DNA from: Thalassococcus profundi
Lineage (GTDB): Bacteria > Pseudomonadota > Alphaproteobacteria > Rhodobacterales > Rhodobacteraceae
DNA: 64,000 nucleotides
Assembly: GCF_003344785.1 (NCBI RefSeq)
Contig: NZ_QPMK01000006.1
Coordinates: 204,737 to 268,736, forward strand
Reading direction: 5' to 3'
In this document: positions 46,307 to 56,086 of the stretch, in pieces
How positions within the stretch are numbered: the first letter of the stretch is position 1
How the letters are laid out: each line of letters opens with the position of its first letter
Notes under the pieces: model-generated
The model's input: the letters and a program-made list of their open reading frames with translations, nothing else
Databases searched by the model: none
What the model was told of the DNA's origin: nothing
Translations under genes and position numbers: made by a program

Positions 46307-48117
46307 AATGCTTGCCCGATCCCGATGTAGATTTGCACCCCGTCGCCGGTGTCGCCGCCGCCGACAGGTCCCGCCACGTCGAACCGTATGGGTCCGATGC
46401 CGGTGTTGTAGCGCAGGCCGAGGCCCGCGCCGGAATGCCATTCGCCCGACCCGTCGTAGGTGCTTTCGGCACCGATGTAGCCGGTGTCGGCGAAGGCCAC
46501 GATCCCGAGGCTTTCGGTGATCGCGCGACGGTATTCCGCCGACATTCCGACGAAGCTGCGCCCGCCGGTGCTGTTGCCGTTGCCCAGATCGACGTCGAGC
46601 GACTTGTAGGGCTGGCCGCGAACCGTGCCGCCGCCGCCCGAGGAGAACAGGAATTCGGGGTTGGTCTCGTCGAGGTCCGAGCCGTAGATCGACCCCATCT
46701 GGAAGCGCCCGGCAAAGACGTTCGCAGCGTCTTCGCCGACGTTCAGGTAGCCGCGCAGGTCGATGTAGCTGCGCGCGCCGCTCTGGCTGCCGCTGAGGCC
46801 CGCATAGGGGGTCAGCTGAGCCTTGGCGTAATAGCCGGTCGTGGGGTTCAGCTCGTTGTCGCGCTTGTCGTAGGTCAGCGCCAAGGGGAATTGCAGCAGC
46901 GAAAACTCGCGTTCGCCGAGGTCGTCCTCGGTGTCGGAGTAAAGATAGCTGATTGCCGCCTCGAATTCGAGGTTCTCGCTAAAGCGGCGGGTGGCACCGA
47001 TGCCGGTTTCGAACGTGTCTGACAGGTAGGTGGGTTCGTCCTCGCGGCTGATCCGGGCAAAGGCGAAGCCCAGCGTCTCGGCGCCGTAGATCGCCGGCAC
47101 TTCGAGCCGCGCGCCCAGCGAATAATCCATGCCGCCGCCGGCGGTGGTGCCGATATTGGCGACCTCTGCATCGACGCGGAAGCGTTCGGCCCCGCCCACG
47201 AAATTGCGGTGCAGCCAGAAGGTGGACAGCTTCAGCCCTTCGAGCGAGGAGATCTCGGCGCCGAACCCGATGCGGCGCGGCTTTTCGTCGACGACATTGG
47301 CGGTCATGTCCATGACGTTGTCGGGGCCCACGACTTCGCCCTCGGTCAGGGTGACGGAGGCGAATGTGCCGGTGCGGCGCAGCCGGTTGGCGGCTTCCTG
47401 CACCGCGTCGGGCGAGAAATACTCGCCACGAGGCAGCCCGGCGATGCGCCGGATCGAACTGGTCCGGACATTCGTGGTGCTGCTGTCCACCAGCAGCTTG
47501 CCGAAGCGGACGCGGGGGCCGGGGTTCAGGCGGATGTCGACGTCAAGCGCGCGGCGGGCGTGGCGCGCAGTCACCTGCGTATCGGTGGTCTGCGTCTTGG
47601 CAAACCCGAGGTCGCGCCAGCCCAGAACCGCCGCATCGACCGCGTCGCGTACCAGACCGGCCCGGGCGCGGCGCCCGGTCTTGAAATCTTCGGGCAGTTC
47701 CGTGCCCTGCGCGAGCGGCTGCACCTCGGCCCGGCCAAAGCGGAACTTCGGCCCCTGGTCGATGACCAGCGTGACGGTGGTGATCTGGTCGGGCACCCGC
47801 AACAGGGGGATGTCGGCGGCTTGCTGGCCGTCCACCAGCACGTCGACCACGCCGCTGTAGTAACCTTCGGAATAGAGGGTTTCGGTCATCCGCCCGTATT
47901 CGGCCAGGGCGGCGGCGTAGATGTCGGACGCGGCGGTGCGGTCCTCGGCCTGCGCCGCCTTGACGACGGAATTGTTCTTGAGGATCTCGCGCAGTTCCTC
48001 GTCCGGTGTCGCCAGTTGCACAACGACGTTTTCCACGGCCGCGACGGGCAGGGCGAAACCGGCAGAGGCGAGGGTGAACAGCGCGGCGCGTGCCCGCACG
48101 CCGATCCGGATTTTCAT
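46303..48117 (-). CDS. tamA: translocation and assembly module protein TamA (BamA family)
   Basis: A 604-residue outer-membrane protein of the Omp85 family. It begins with a signal peptide (ARAALFTLASAGFALPVAAV), then POTRA-like segments (SEGYYSGVVDVLVDGQQA, IRLNPGPRVRFGKLLVDSST). The C-terminal 16-strand barrel shows FLFSSGGGGTVRGQPYKSL with the conserved VRGY-like turn and ends IGIGQAF with the terminal aromatic. The ATG at 48117 starts MKIRIG; the frame from 48141 is less suited to a signal peptide. Its stop overlaps the tamB start, so the two are coupled. Confidence 0.92.
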   Translation of the reverse strand: MKIRIGVRARAALFTLASAGFALPVAAVENVVVQLATPDEELREILKNNSVVKAAQAEDRTAASDIYAAALAEYGRMTETLYSEGYYSGVVDVLVDGQQAADIPLLRVPDQITTVTLVIDQGPKFRFGRAEVQPLAQGTELPEDFKTGRRARAGLVRDAVDAAVLGWRDLGFAKTQTTDTQVTARHARRALDVDIRLNPGPRVRFGKLLVDSSTTNVRTSSIRRIAGLPRGEYFSPDAVQEAANRLRRTGTFASVTLTEGEVVGPDNVMDMTANVVDEKPRRIGFGAEISSLEGLKLSTFWLHRNFVGGAERFRVDAEVANIGTTAGGGMDYSLGARLEVPAIYGAETLGFAFARISREDEPTYLSDTFETGIGATRRFSENLEFEAAISYLYSDTEDDLGEREFSLLQFPLALTYDKRDNELNPTTGYYAKAQLTPYAGLSGSQSGARSYIDLRGYLNVGEDAANVFAGRFQMGSIYGSDLDETNPEFLFSSGGGGTVRGQPYKSLDVDLGNGNSTGGRSFVGMSAEYRRAITESLGIVAFADTGYIGAESTYDGSGEWHSGAGLGLRYNTGIGPIRFDVAGPVGGGDTGDGVQIYIGIGQAF

Positions 48118-48743
48118 GTCACTCGTCCCCACGGATTGCATATTTGCATTGACTGCACCTTAGACATGACCATGGGGCACTGCTACCGGGATTCAATCAC
48201 AAAATGGCGTGTTTGGCGGTCAGGCGCGCGTCGTTTGGGGGGCAGGCTGCGGCCGGAAACGGCGCAGATTTCCCCGATATGCCATGCAAGCCTTTGACTC
48301 GGGACGGCTTTGCGACACGGCCGAGCTTGGGCCGGCTGTCAGAGGCAGAGGTGCGAGTGCGGCGTTGTTGCAACGGCTGGAACGCCGGGCCCCGGGCGCG
48401 GATGAACGCCCGGGGCCCGTGTTGTCTGCCGATGTCTCAGCAGTCTGCCGACGGGATCGGCTGTGGGATGTCAGGCTGCCGGGTCCCGTCTGGCGGTGGT
48501 GCGCGGTGATGGCTCCTTTCGGCAAGCGGCGGGTTGCGGGGGCCAGGCGGCGCTGGCGCGAGGGTGCGGCCGGAAAATACGGCCGCGACACGTGGTGCCG
48601 GACAGGGTGAGCAGCGGAGAGGGCGCCTGCGCGCGGCGACCACGTGGGGCGGGTCGGGATGTGTCGGTGCACCTGCTGTGAGGGACTGAGGTGCCCGTCC
48701 CGATCCTGTCAGATGCCCGTTTCGGGCCGATGGTGGAGGCTGA
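48118..48743. other. 626-base gap with no convincing gene between tamA and peroxiredoxin
   Basis: No ORF here has a recognisable domain, and overlapping reading frames on both strands are Arg/Pro-rich shadows. The gap holds a long perfect hairpin (48386-48419) and other self-complementary GC-rich segments such as GTTGTTGCAAC. It must hold the tamA promoter (high-coordinate side of tamA). A structured non-coding RNA is possible; nothing else is supportable. Confidence 0.4.
48386..48419. other. 13-bp perfect GC hairpin in the tamA upstream gap
   Basis: CGGGCCCCGGGCG (48386-48398) and CGCCCGGGGCCCG (48407-48419) pair perfectly with an eight-base loop. No T-run follows on either strand, so this is not a classical terminator. 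It is more than 260 bases from each flanking gene and may be part of an RNA or a recombination-prone element. Confidence 0.5.
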
Positions 48744-49544
48744 TCAGGGCGTGTCCTCCTCGGTCGCGGTGACGCTGTAGAGTGCGGGGCGGCCGGCGTG
48801 GCGCGGGTCGATCCGTTTCGACACCAGCGACAGGTAGGAGGTGACGGGCCGCACGAACCGGAGCGTCTCCTGCGCATCCAGGCGTTGCGTCAGCCGCGTC
48901 GTCAGCATGTAGTCGTCGCCCGGGCACCAGTCGGCGGGGGTCGCCGCACCGATGCGGTCGTGCGCCTGCAGCGCGTCCACGGCCCGCAGGATTTCCGCGG
49001 TGCTGCGCCCCACCGCCTGGGGATATTCCATGATCATCCGCACCTGCATGTCCGGGTCGACGATATACGTCTTGCGGACCGGCGCCTGGCTGAGCCCGGT
49101 GCCGTCGAGCATGCCCAGGATTTCGGACAATCCGCCCGAGGGGTCGGCGGCCATCGGAAACGGCACGTCGATCCCGAAGCTTGCGGCGATATCGGCGCAC
49201 CAGGCGCGCTGTTCGTCCAGTGCCGATGTCGAGATCGACATCACCTTGATGCCGCGTTCTTCCAGGTCGCCCTCCGCATCGGCCAGCGACAGCACCTCGG
49301 AGGTGCAGACGCCGGTAAAGGCCGCGGGGTGGCTGAAGAATACCGTCCAGTGGCCCGCGGCCCAGTCGCGGTAGCGCAGGCGGCCATGGGTCGTGTCGGC
49401 TTCGAAATCGGGGAGGGTATCGCCGATGCGCAGGCACCAGCCAAGGCCGGCGGTCGACGGGGCGGGCTCTGCGGCCCGCGACGGTGCGAATTGTTCTGCC
49501 GGCGTCACCATCCGGTCGCGGTCGAGAATGAAGGGCATCGTCAT
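48744..49544 (-). CDS. 1-Cys peroxiredoxin (Prx6 type)
   Basis: A 266-residue thiol peroxidase reducing H2O2 and organic hydroperoxides. The peroxidatic cysteine is C80 in the motif SHPAAFTGVCTSE, with the family arginine later in QVRMIMEYPQAVGRSTAEIL. The other cysteines (about 37, 115 and in DWCPGD) are not in the 2-Cys position. An N-terminal extension of about 36 residues precedes the usual LRIGDTLPDFEADTT start. GGAGATGATCC precedes the ATG. The gene stands alone with structured sequence downstream. Confidence 0.87.
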   Translation of the reverse strand: MTMPFILDRDRMVTPAEQFAPSRAAEPAPSTAGLGWCLRIGDTLPDFEADTTHGRLRYRDWAAGHWTVFFSHPAAFTGVCTSEVLSLADAEGDLEERGIKVMSISTSALDEQRAWCADIAASFGIDVPFPMAADPSGGLSEILGMLDGTGLSQAPVRKTYIVDPDMQVRMIMEYPQAVGRSTAEILRAVDALQAHDRIGAATPADWCPGDDYMLTTRLTQRLDAQETLRFVRPVTSYLSLVSKRIDPRHAGRPALYSVTATEEDTP

Positions 49545-49776
49545 GGATCATCTCCGGTGTGTGTCGATGAACCCAGAGTTGTATCGAATTATGTCGGGAA
49601 ATAGGCCGTCCTCAGGCGCGGCGGTCGCATTTACACTGTTTATGTTGTCAGCTCCGCAAACCTGCCCTTGCAAAATTTGCGCATCCATCTGGCGTCGGGC
49701 TGCTGCCGACCGGCGTCAATTCCACCTCTTCGGTTAAGTCATTGTGATTTATTTATTTTCACGCAAAAGCGGGGTC

Positions 49777-50232
49777 TCAGGTGATCGCCTCGAGACGTTC
49801 CTTGGACAGGTCTCCGGGCACGATCGTGATCGGAATGGGCAGGCTTCCGGACGACCGGCTGAGCTGCGTGACAAGCGGGCCGGGGCCCTTCTTGTCGGTG
49901 CCGGCGCCCAGCACGAGGACGCCGATCTCCGCGTCCTCGCGCACCTGTTCGATGATCTGCGGGACCGGCTCGCCCTCGCGGATGATCAACTCCGGGTCGA
50001 CCCCCTGCTTGTCGCGCATCCACTTCGCAAAGACCTCGAAATGCGCGACGATGCGTTCGCGCGCCTCTTCGCGCATGATGTCGCCGACGCCGATCCAGTG
50101 GTTGAACTCGTCGGGCGGGATCACCGACAGGATCGCCACCCCGCCGCCGGTCTTGGCGGCGCGCATTGCGGCGAACCGCATCGCGTTGAGACATTCGCGA
50201 CTGTCATCGAGCACAACAAGAAACTTGCGCAT
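49777..50232 (-). CDS. universal stress protein UspA family
   Basis: The 151-residue single-domain Usp begins MRKFLVVLDDSRECLNAMRFAA and ends with VLVLGAGTDKKGPGPLVTQLSRSSGSLPIP. The G-x2-G-x9-G-like ATP-binding loop is partly altered but recognisable. Family roles are in survival of starvation, DNA damage and redox stress. The start at 50232 has CGGGAGG upstream; the frame from 50250 adds six residues. It lies 125 bases downstream of the aminotransferase on the same strand, with a small hairpin (50315-50331) between. Confidence 0.85.
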   Translation of the reverse strand: MRKFLVVLDDSRECLNAMRFAAMRAAKTGGGVAILSVIPPDEFNHWIGVGDIMREEARERIVAHFEVFAKWMRDKQGVDPELIIREGEPVPQIIEQVREDAEIGVLVLGAGTDKKGPGPLVTQLSRSSGSLPIPITIVPGDLSKERLEAIT

Positions 50233-50357
50233 CTGGACCTCCCGTTGCACGGATCATGGCCGAGCGCGCCGGACCTGTCCAGCACTGCCGCAGCCGGGCC
50301 GGAGGGACGCCGCGCTTTGCCGCAGGCAAAGACGCCCCGCCCGCCGTCCCGCGGGCC

Positions 50358-51221
50358 TCAGCCTTGGCTGGCCGCCCAATCCCAGTAGAGCGAACGGGCG
50401 CGGCGCGCCATGGGGCCGACCTGATACTGCGTCTCGTCGAAGGCGGTCACCGGCGTGATCTTGTTCATGTTGCCGGTGGCAAAGACTTCGTCCGCGGCGA
50501 GGAAATCGTCGAAGCTCAGCACAGTTTCCACCACCTCGACCCCGTCGGCGCGCAGGTTGGCGATGTGGCGCGCGCGGGTGATGCCGGCAAGGAAGGTGCC
50601 GTTGGGCACGGGCGTGAAGACAACGCCGTCGCGGACCATGAAGATGTTCGAGGTCGCGGTTTCGGCGACGTTGCCCATGGCGTCGGCCACCAGCGCGTTG
50701 GCGAACCCCTTGGACCGCGCTTCGGCCAGCATCCGGGCGTTGTTGGGGTACAGGCATCCGGCCTTGGCGTTGACCACCGCATCCTCCATCACCGGGCGGC
50801 GGAATCGCGTGCGGGTGACGGTCATCGACGCGCTCTCGGGCGCCATCGGGATCTCTTCCAGGCAGATGGCAAAGCCGGTCTCGTCGGCCAGCGGCACGAT
50901 CGCCGTCGCGTCGCCGTGGATTCCCCAGTACATCGGGCGGATGTAGACGGCGGCGTCGGGAGCATAGGCCGAAAGGCCCTCGCGGACGATCTGCACCATG
51001 TCCTCCGTCGTGACCGTGGGCGCGATCATCAACGCCTTGGCCGAGGCGTTGACCCGCGCGCAATGCAGGTCGAGGTCCGGCGCGCGGCCATGCACGTAGC
51101 GCGCGCCGTCGAAGACCGTGCTGCCCAGCCAGGCGCCGTGATCCGCTCCGCGCATCACGGGCACATCGCCGTCGTGCCAACGGCCGTCGAAATAGGTGCG
51201 GATGTTGCTGCCGGTGGCCAT
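50358..51221 (-). CDS. class IV aminotransferase (branched-chain or D-amino-acid type)
   Basis: A 287-residue fold-type IV PLP enzyme. Early hallmarks are YFDGRWHDGDVPVMRGADHG and VFDGARYVHG; the PLP lysine is in NAKAGCLYPNNARMLAEA. The exposed ETATSNIFMVRDGVVFTP is the PLP-binding strand. The short chain and the EIPMAPESASMTVTRTRFRR segment suit branched-chain aminotransferase IlvE or a close relative, but substrate side is not decided by sight. It starts at 51221 and is the first gene of a short minus-strand run ahead of the stress protein. Confidence 0.85.
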   Translation of the reverse strand: MATGSNIRTYFDGRWHDGDVPVMRGADHGAWLGSTVFDGARYVHGRAPDLDLHCARVNASAKALMIAPTVTTEDMVQIVREGLSAYAPDAAVYIRPMYWGIHGDATAIVPLADETGFAICLEEIPMAPESASMTVTRTRFRRPVMEDAVVNAKAGCLYPNNARMLAEARSKGFANALVADAMGNVAETATSNIFMVRDGVVFTPVPNGTFLAGITRARHIANLRADGVEVVETVLSFDDFLAADEVFATGNMNKITPVTAFDETQYQVGPMARRARSLYWDWAASQG

Positions 51222-51281
51222 GGGATGTCCTTTCTGATCGCCGCGCGACACTAGGCCGGTGCGGCGCAGAGGTCCAGACGG

Positions 51282-51764
51282 TCAGGACGCCTCGGCCAGC
51301 AGCGCCTCGAGGTCCAGGCGGCTGTTCGACAGGATCACCCCACCGTCCGCATCGCGCGGCCAGTCGGCGCGCGGGCGGTCGCGGTAAAGCTCCACACCGT
51401 TGCCGTCGGGATCGTCGAAATAGACCGCTTCGGACACGCCGTGATCCGCTGCTCCGGTCAGCTGCACCCCGGCGTCGAGCACAGCTTGCAGGGCGCGTGC
51501 CAGCGCCGGGCGGTCCGGATAGATGAATGCGGTGTGAAACAGCCCGGTGCTGCCCGGCGGCGGCGGCTTGCCGCCCTTGCTGCCCCAGGTGTTGAGCGCG
51601 ATGTGATGATGATACCCGCCGGCAGACAGGAACGCGGCCTCTTTGCCCTGCGTGACGACCTCGAGTCCGATCACGTCGCGGTAGAAAGCGACGGCGCGGT
51701 CAAGCTCCGCCACGCGCAGGTGGACGTGGCCGATCTGGGTGGCGGCGGGGGCGGTGTAGCTCAT
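51282..51764 (-). CDS. VOC family (glyoxalase/extradiol dioxygenase-like) protein
   Basis: A 160-residue protein with two VOC beta-alpha-beta-beta-beta units. Metal-binding candidates are His in IGHVHLRVAELDRAVAFYRD, His in AGGYHHHIALNTW and Glu in DPDGNGVELYRDRPR. Family members include glyoxalase I, extradiol dioxygenases and fosfomycin-resistance enzymes. The C-terminus WPRDADGGVILSNSRLDLE resembles the catechol-2,3-dioxygenase-like CatE subgroup, though no pathway genes are nearby. The ATG at 51764 is favoured over the 51857 extension by the family start. Confidence 0.82.
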   Translation of the reverse strand: MSYTAPAATQIGHVHLRVAELDRAVAFYRDVIGLEVVTQGKEAAFLSAGGYHHHIALNTWGSKGGKPPPPGSTGLFHTAFIYPDRPALARALQAVLDAGVQLTGAADHGVSEAVYFDDPDGNGVELYRDRPRADWPRDADGGVILSNSRLDLEALLAEAS

Positions 51765-51863
51765 CTCGAGCCTCCTTGATCTGTGCCGGGACAAGATAGG
51801 CGCAACAGGTCGCCGCGCGAAGGGGCGATCCAAGAGAGGCACCGTGCGCTGCCGCACAGTTCT

Positions 51864-53177
51864 TTACAGGTAGGGCGCGAGGAGCCTTGGCATGTCGACC
51901 CGGGCGCGCAGCCTGGCCGCCAGAAGGTAGAGCCCGCCGATCTTGCGATGGAGAAACAGCGTCTCGGGCGGCGGCACGTCGGCAAAGCTGCGGTCGGCGG
52001 CGAAGGCCGCGCCCTTTTCCTGCAGGTCGCGGACCAGCGTCGCAGTACCGAAATCGAACATGCCCGGCACATTGAGCGGCGCAAAGGCCATCTCCATCAT
52101 CTCTAGCAGCAGGGCTTCGTGATGCGGCGCGGTCGTTTCGCTGATGTAGCCGATGTCGCGCGCGGCGGTGCGCAGGGTCTCGCGGTCGCGGCCCAGGGCG
52201 GCGTGCAGCAGCCGACGGAACTGCGCGGCGGTTTCGGGCGCGATTTCGCGCGTGGCGCCGAAATCCAGCAGGACGATGCGGCCGGTGTCACGCTGGACGC
52301 GGTAATTGGCGAAGTTGGGATCGGTCTGCATCAGCCGGAAGTCGAAAAGCTCCTGCAGGACCAGTTCCAGCAGCCGGATGACCGCTCGGTCGCGGCTGGC
52401 CTGATCGGCCTCGGCAAGGTCTTCGATCGGATCGCCGGGCAGGTAGTCCATGGCCAGGATGTCGGTCGTGGTGAGGTCGTCATGCAGCCGTGGCACGGCG
52501 AAATGGCTCTGGTCCGCCAGCAGGTCGTAAAAGGCGGAAAGATACCGGCCTTCCCGGCGGTAGTCTGCTTCTTCGTGAAGCTGCGTGCGCGCTTCGTCGA
52601 GGAACGGACCAAGGTCCAGCCCGCGCGGGACGAGGCCTGACATGCGCAGCAGCGCCGCGACGTTGGCAAGGTCGCTGTCGATGGCGCGGCGCACGCCGGG
52701 ATATTGCACCTTGATGGCCAGATCGCGACCATCCTTCGTTTGCGCCCGGTGCACCTGCCCGATGGAAGCGGCGGCGATGGGGCGGACGTCGAATTTCTCG
52801 AACCTTTTCAGAAAGTCCGCACCCCAGTTGGCCGCCAGCAACTGTTTCAGCTGCCCGCCGGGCATGACGTGGCCGTCGTCGCGCAGGCGGGCGAGGATGT
52901 CCGACAGCTCGGGCGCGAGAAATTCTCCCGCCTCCATCGACAGCAGCTGGCCCATCTTCATCGCCGCGCCGCGCATCTGGCTCAGCTGCGCGGTCAGCCG
53001 CGTGGCATTGGCGGGGGTCAGCAGCAGGCCGCGCCATTCGGGCCGTTCGCCGCGCGCGAACTGGCGGGTGCCTTCGGCGGCGGCGGCACCGAGGATGCCC
53101 GTCGTCATCGCGCCAAAGCGCGTGAGGCGCGACAGGCGGCCCGAGGGCACGCGGGTTTCTGAAGGGGGGCGTTTCAT
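51864..53177 (-). CDS. UbiB/ABC1/AarF-family atypical kinase
   Basis: A 437-residue atypical kinase or ATPase, related to proteins needed for ubiquinone synthesis. It carries the KxGQ motif in AAMKMGQLLSMEAGEFLAPE, the alanine-rich loop in PIAAASIGQVHRAQ, the catalytic lysine in DLAIKVQYPGV, and a DFG-like LLDFGATREIA. Unlike E. coli UbiB it has no clear C-terminal membrane anchors. Whether it acts in quinone synthesis or elsewhere cannot be read. It precedes the VOC gene on the same strand by 99 bases. Confidence 0.88.
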   Translation of the reverse strand: MKRPPSETRVPSGRLSRLTRFGAMTTGILGAAAAEGTRQFARGERPEWRGLLLTPANATRLTAQLSQMRGAAMKMGQLLSMEAGEFLAPELSDILARLRDDGHVMPGGQLKQLLAANWGADFLKRFEKFDVRPIAAASIGQVHRAQTKDGRDLAIKVQYPGVRRAIDSDLANVAALLRMSGLVPRGLDLGPFLDEARTQLHEEADYRREGRYLSAFYDLLADQSHFAVPRLHDDLTTTDILAMDYLPGDPIEDLAEADQASRDRAVIRLLELVLQELFDFRLMQTDPNFANYRVQRDTGRIVLLDFGATREIAPETAAQFRRLLHAALGRDRETLRTAARDIGYISETTAPHHEALLLEMMEMAFAPLNVPGMFDFGTATLVRDLQEKGAAFAADRSFADVPPPETLFLHRKIGGLYLLAARLRARVDMPRLLAPYL

Positions 53178-53237
53178 GCGGCATACCTCTGATCGTCCAG
53201 AAGTATGCCGCGGATGAAGAGCGGCAATGGCGGCAGG

Positions 53238-54269
53238 TTACCGCACGATTCCCATGATGTCGTAGGTCTGCTCGAGAATCGGCGTGGCGATGGCGCGCGC
53301 CTGGTCCGAGCCGCGGCGCAGGATCGCGTCGATCTCGTCGGGCTGCTCCATCAGCCGCGCCATTTCGCCCGAGATCGGCGACAGCTTCTCGACCGCCAGA
53401 TCCGCCAGCATCGGCTTGAACTCCGAGAATTGCTTGCCGCCCACATCCGCCAGCACCTGCGCGACGGTCATGTCGGCCAAGGCCGCGTAGATGTTGACGA
53501 GGTTGCGCGCCTCGGGCCGGTCCTCCAGCCCCTTGGCCTCGGACGGCAGGGCGTCGGGATCGGTGCGGGCCTTGCGGATCTTTGAGGCGATGGTGTCGGC
53601 ATCGTCGGTCATGTTGATCCGGCTCATGTCCGAGGGATCGCTTTTCGACATCTTCTTTGACCCATCCCGCAGGGACATGACGCGGGTGGCCGCACCCTCG
53701 ATCACCGGTTCGGTGAGCGGGAAGAATTCGACGCCGTAATCGTGGTTGAACTTCGTCGCGATGTCGCGGGTCAGCTCCAGGTGCTGTTTCTGGTCCTCGC
53801 CCACCGGGACATGCGTGGCGTGGTAGCACAGGATGTCGGCGGCCATGAGCGCGGGATAGGCGAAAAGCCCCAGCGAGGCGTTCTCGGCGTTCTTGCCGGC
53901 CTTGTCCTTGAACTGGGTCATGCGCTTCATCCAGCCCATGCGGGCGACGCAGTTGAACACCCAGGCCATCTGCGCGTGTTCGGGCACCTGGGACTGGTTG
54001 AAGAGGATCGAGCGCGCGGGGTCGATGCCGCTGGCGATGAAACCGGCGCACAGCTCGCGGGTGGCGCGCGACAGTTTTTCGGGGTCCTGCCAGACGGTGA
54101 TCGCGTGCAGGTCGACCATGCAGTAGATCGACTGGATGCCTCGGTCCTGGCTGTCGACAAAGCGCTTGAGCGCGCCCAGGTAGTTGCCCAGCGTCAGTCC
54201 GCCCGAGGGCTGGATGCCGGAGAAGACCCGCGGCGTGAAGGCAGGAGAGGTTTGGACCCCCTCGGACAT
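53238..54269 (-). CDS. trpS: tryptophanyl-tRNA synthetase
   Basis: A 343-residue class I synthetase that charges tRNA-Trp. The HIGH-type motif is in [19 protein letters not shown] near residues 19-37; KMSKS appears as [14 protein letters not shown]. The segment [19 protein letters not shown] is the Trp-site loop. GGAGAATTGCC precedes the ATG. In many alphaproteobacteria trpS lies after murJ; here a rhomboid-like gene, a racemase-family gene and a PLD gene are between them. Confidence 0.97.
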   Translation of the reverse strand: MSEGVQTSPAFTPRVFSGIQPSGGLTLGNYLGALKRFVDSQDRGIQSIYCMVDLHAITVWQDPEKLSRATRELCAGFIASGIDPARSILFNQSQVPEHAQMAWVFNCVARMGWMKRMTQFKDKAGKNAENASLGLFAYPALMAADILCYHATHVPVGEDQKQHLELTRDIATKFNHDYGVEFFPLTEPVIEGAATRVMSLRDGSKKMSKSDPSDMSRINMTDDADTIASKIRKARTDPDALPSEAKGLEDRPEARNLVNIYAALADMTVAQVLADVGGKQFSEFKPMLADLAVEKLSPISGEMARLMEQPDEIDAILRRGSDQARAIATPILEQTYDIMGIVR

Positions 54270-54344
54270 GGCAATTCTCCGTCTGGAATTATGGCTGCGG
54301 CAGGCTTATCCATGGGGCTCAATGCCGTCAAGCAAAGGGCCCCC

Positions 54345-55031
54345 ATGACCCATCCGCATACCGAAAGCCCGTTGAACCCGCTGCCGCCGGTGGTGGTGGC
54401 GCTGTCCCTGCTGATCGTCGCGGTCGAGGTTGTGCTGAACCTCGGCGCGCGCGGCATCCTCGGCGGGCCGGGGGCCATCGGCTGGCGGCTCGCGGCGGTG
54501 CAGGACTATGCTTTCTCCGGGCGGGTTCTGGCCTGGATGCTGGAAACCGGGCAGATGCCGCCCGAGCACCTGATGCGCCTGGTGACCTATCCTTTCGTGC
54601 ATGCCACCTTTACCCATGCGCTCTTTGCCGTGGTGATGCTTCTGGCTTTGGGCAAGATGGTGGGCGAGGTCATGGGCAACCTTGCCACGGCGGTGATCTT
54701 CCTGGGCTCCGGCATCGGCGGCGCGCTGGTCTACGGGTTGGTGGTACCGGACGGCGCGCCGCTGCTCGGGGCGTTTCCGCCGATCTACGGCCTCATCGGC
54801 GGGTTCACCTACCTGCTCTGGGTCCGCCTCGGAGAGATGGGGGCGCAGCAGATCCGGGCGTTTTCACTCATCGGGATCCTGCTGGGGCTGCAACTGGTCT
54901 TCACGCTGCTTTTCGGCTCCGGGCAGGAGTGGGTCGCGGATATCGCCGGTTTTGCGGTCGGGTTCGGCCTGTCGGTGCTGCTGGTGCCGGGCGGGCTGGC
55001 GCGCATCCTGGCGCGGCTGCGGCGGGACTAA
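54345..55031 (+). CDS. rhomboid-like membrane protein lacking catalytic Ser and His
   Basis: A 228-residue, six-helix protein with rhomboid topology. [20 protein letters not shown] matches the TM2 HxxxN-type region. The GxSG loop that should carry the nucleophile reads [14 protein letters not shown] (residues 140-153), with Phe144 where Ser is needed. The TM6 His region reads [12 protein letters not shown], with Asp199 in place of His. It is thus likely a pseudoprotease, acting as a scaffold or chaperone. It lies divergent from trpS and overlaps the next gene at the 3-prime end by four bases. Confidence 0.82.
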   Translation: MTHPHTESPLNPLPPVVVALSLLIVAVEVVLNLGARGILGGPGAIGWRLAAVQDYAFSGRVLAWMLETGQMPPEHLMRLVTYPFVHATFTHALFAVVMLLALGKMVGEVMGNLATAVIFLGSGIGGALVYGLVVPDGAPLLGAFPPIYGLIGGFTYLLWVRLGEMGAQQIRAFSLIGILLGLQLVFTLLFGSGQEWVADIAGFAVGFGLSVLLVPGGLARILARLRRD

Positions 55032-56083
55032 TCGCGACCGGGCATCGGCCAGGTGTCTGACAGGCGGTAGCCGCGCGGAAACGGGTCGTCGGGGTCCAGC
55101 ATGTGCTGATGGGTGCCGGTGATCCAGGCGCGGCCGCTGATCTCGGGCCGGATCGCGGGCAGCCCGCCGACCGAGGTTTCGCCCAGGATCGTGCCGCGGA
55201 ACTCGGTGTCCAGCACCGACACGGCGGTCAGGACGTCGCCGACGGCCATCTCTCCCCGCGCATGCAGCAGCGCCATGCGCGCCGAAAGGGCCGTTCCGGT
55301 GGGGGAGCGGTCGAGCTTTCCGGGCGCGATGCTGACCGCCGACCGCACGCGCAGGCCGTCCGACCTGTGCTCGGGCTTGCCGGCAAAGAGGCAGAATGAG
55401 ATGTGCCGCCAGTCCGGCAGGTCCGGATGGGTGAAGCCAAGCTGCCGGGTCGCCGCATCGGCGATACGGGTGCCGAGCCGGGCCAGAGCCTCGGCATTCT
55501 CGGGCACCAAGTCGAGCTCCAGCCCCGCCGGATCGACCACCACGAAGCTGTCGCCGCCCCAGGCGATGTCGACGGTGAGCGTGCCCAGTCCCTCGACCTC
55601 GAGCCGCTGGTCCAGCGGCCCGGCAAAGGCGGGCAGGTTTTCCACATGGATGCGCTCTGCCTTGCCGTCCCGGCAGTCGGCGCGCAGGCGCACCAGTCCG
55701 CCCGGCGCTTCGAGCACGAGGTGCGTCACCGGCTCAGTCATCGGCAGGATGCCGGTGTCGAGCAGCACCGTCGCGACGCAGATGCTGTTCGAGCCGGACA
55801 TTGGCGGCGTGTGCTCCGGCTCCATGATGATGAAGCCCATCTGCGCCTCGGGGTGTGTCGCCGGGACCAAAAGGTTGACGTGCCGAAACACGCCGCCGCG
55901 CGGTTCGTTCAGCATGAAATCCCGCAATACGCCGTCTTCTGCGATCCAGCTGCGCTGATCCCAAAGCGTGGCGCCCGGCGGCAGGTCAACGCCGGCGGTG
56001 ATGACGTCACCCACTTCGCCTTCGGCATGGCAGGACACGGTATGGATGACGTGGGTGCTGCGCACGGAGGGGCTTTCGGGCAT
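55028..56083 (-). CDS. proline racemase superfamily enzyme (trans-3-hydroxyproline dehydratase-like)
   Basis: A 351-residue member of the proline racemase family. The first catalytic position in the [17 protein letters not shown] motif is Ser96 (Cys in racemases). The second, in [12 protein letters not shown], is Thr262 (Cys in racemases). Members with Thr at the second site act as trans-3-hydroxy-L-proline dehydratases; Ser/Cys members act as epimerases. The Ser/Thr pair here suggests a dehydratase or another reaction. It begins three bases after the PLD gene, so it is in the murJ-PLD operon. Confidence 0.85.
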   Translation of the reverse strand: MPESPSVRSTHVIHTVSCHAEGEVGDVITAGVDLPPGATLWDQRSWIAEDGVLRDFMLNEPRGGVFRHVNLLVPATHPEAQMGFIIMEPEHTPPMSGSNSICVATVLLDTGILPMTEPVTHLVLEAPGGLVRLRADCRDGKAERIHVENLPAFAGPLDQRLEVEGLGTLTVDIAWGGDSFVVVDPAGLELDLVPENAEALARLGTRIADAATRQLGFTHPDLPDWRHISFCLFAGKPEHRSDGLRVRSAVSIAPGKLDRSPTGTALSARMALLHARGEMAVGDVLTAVSVLDTEFRGTILGETSVGGLPAIRPEISGRAWITGTHQHMLDPDDPFPRGYRLSDTWPMPGRD

Positions 56084-56086
56084 GCG

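Noticed and set aside
48209..48672. Overlapping ORFs of 130-150 codons on both strands in the tamA upstream gap
   Set aside because: Both strands are open because of base composition; translations are Arg/Gly/Pro-rich with no domain and no convincing ribosome site.
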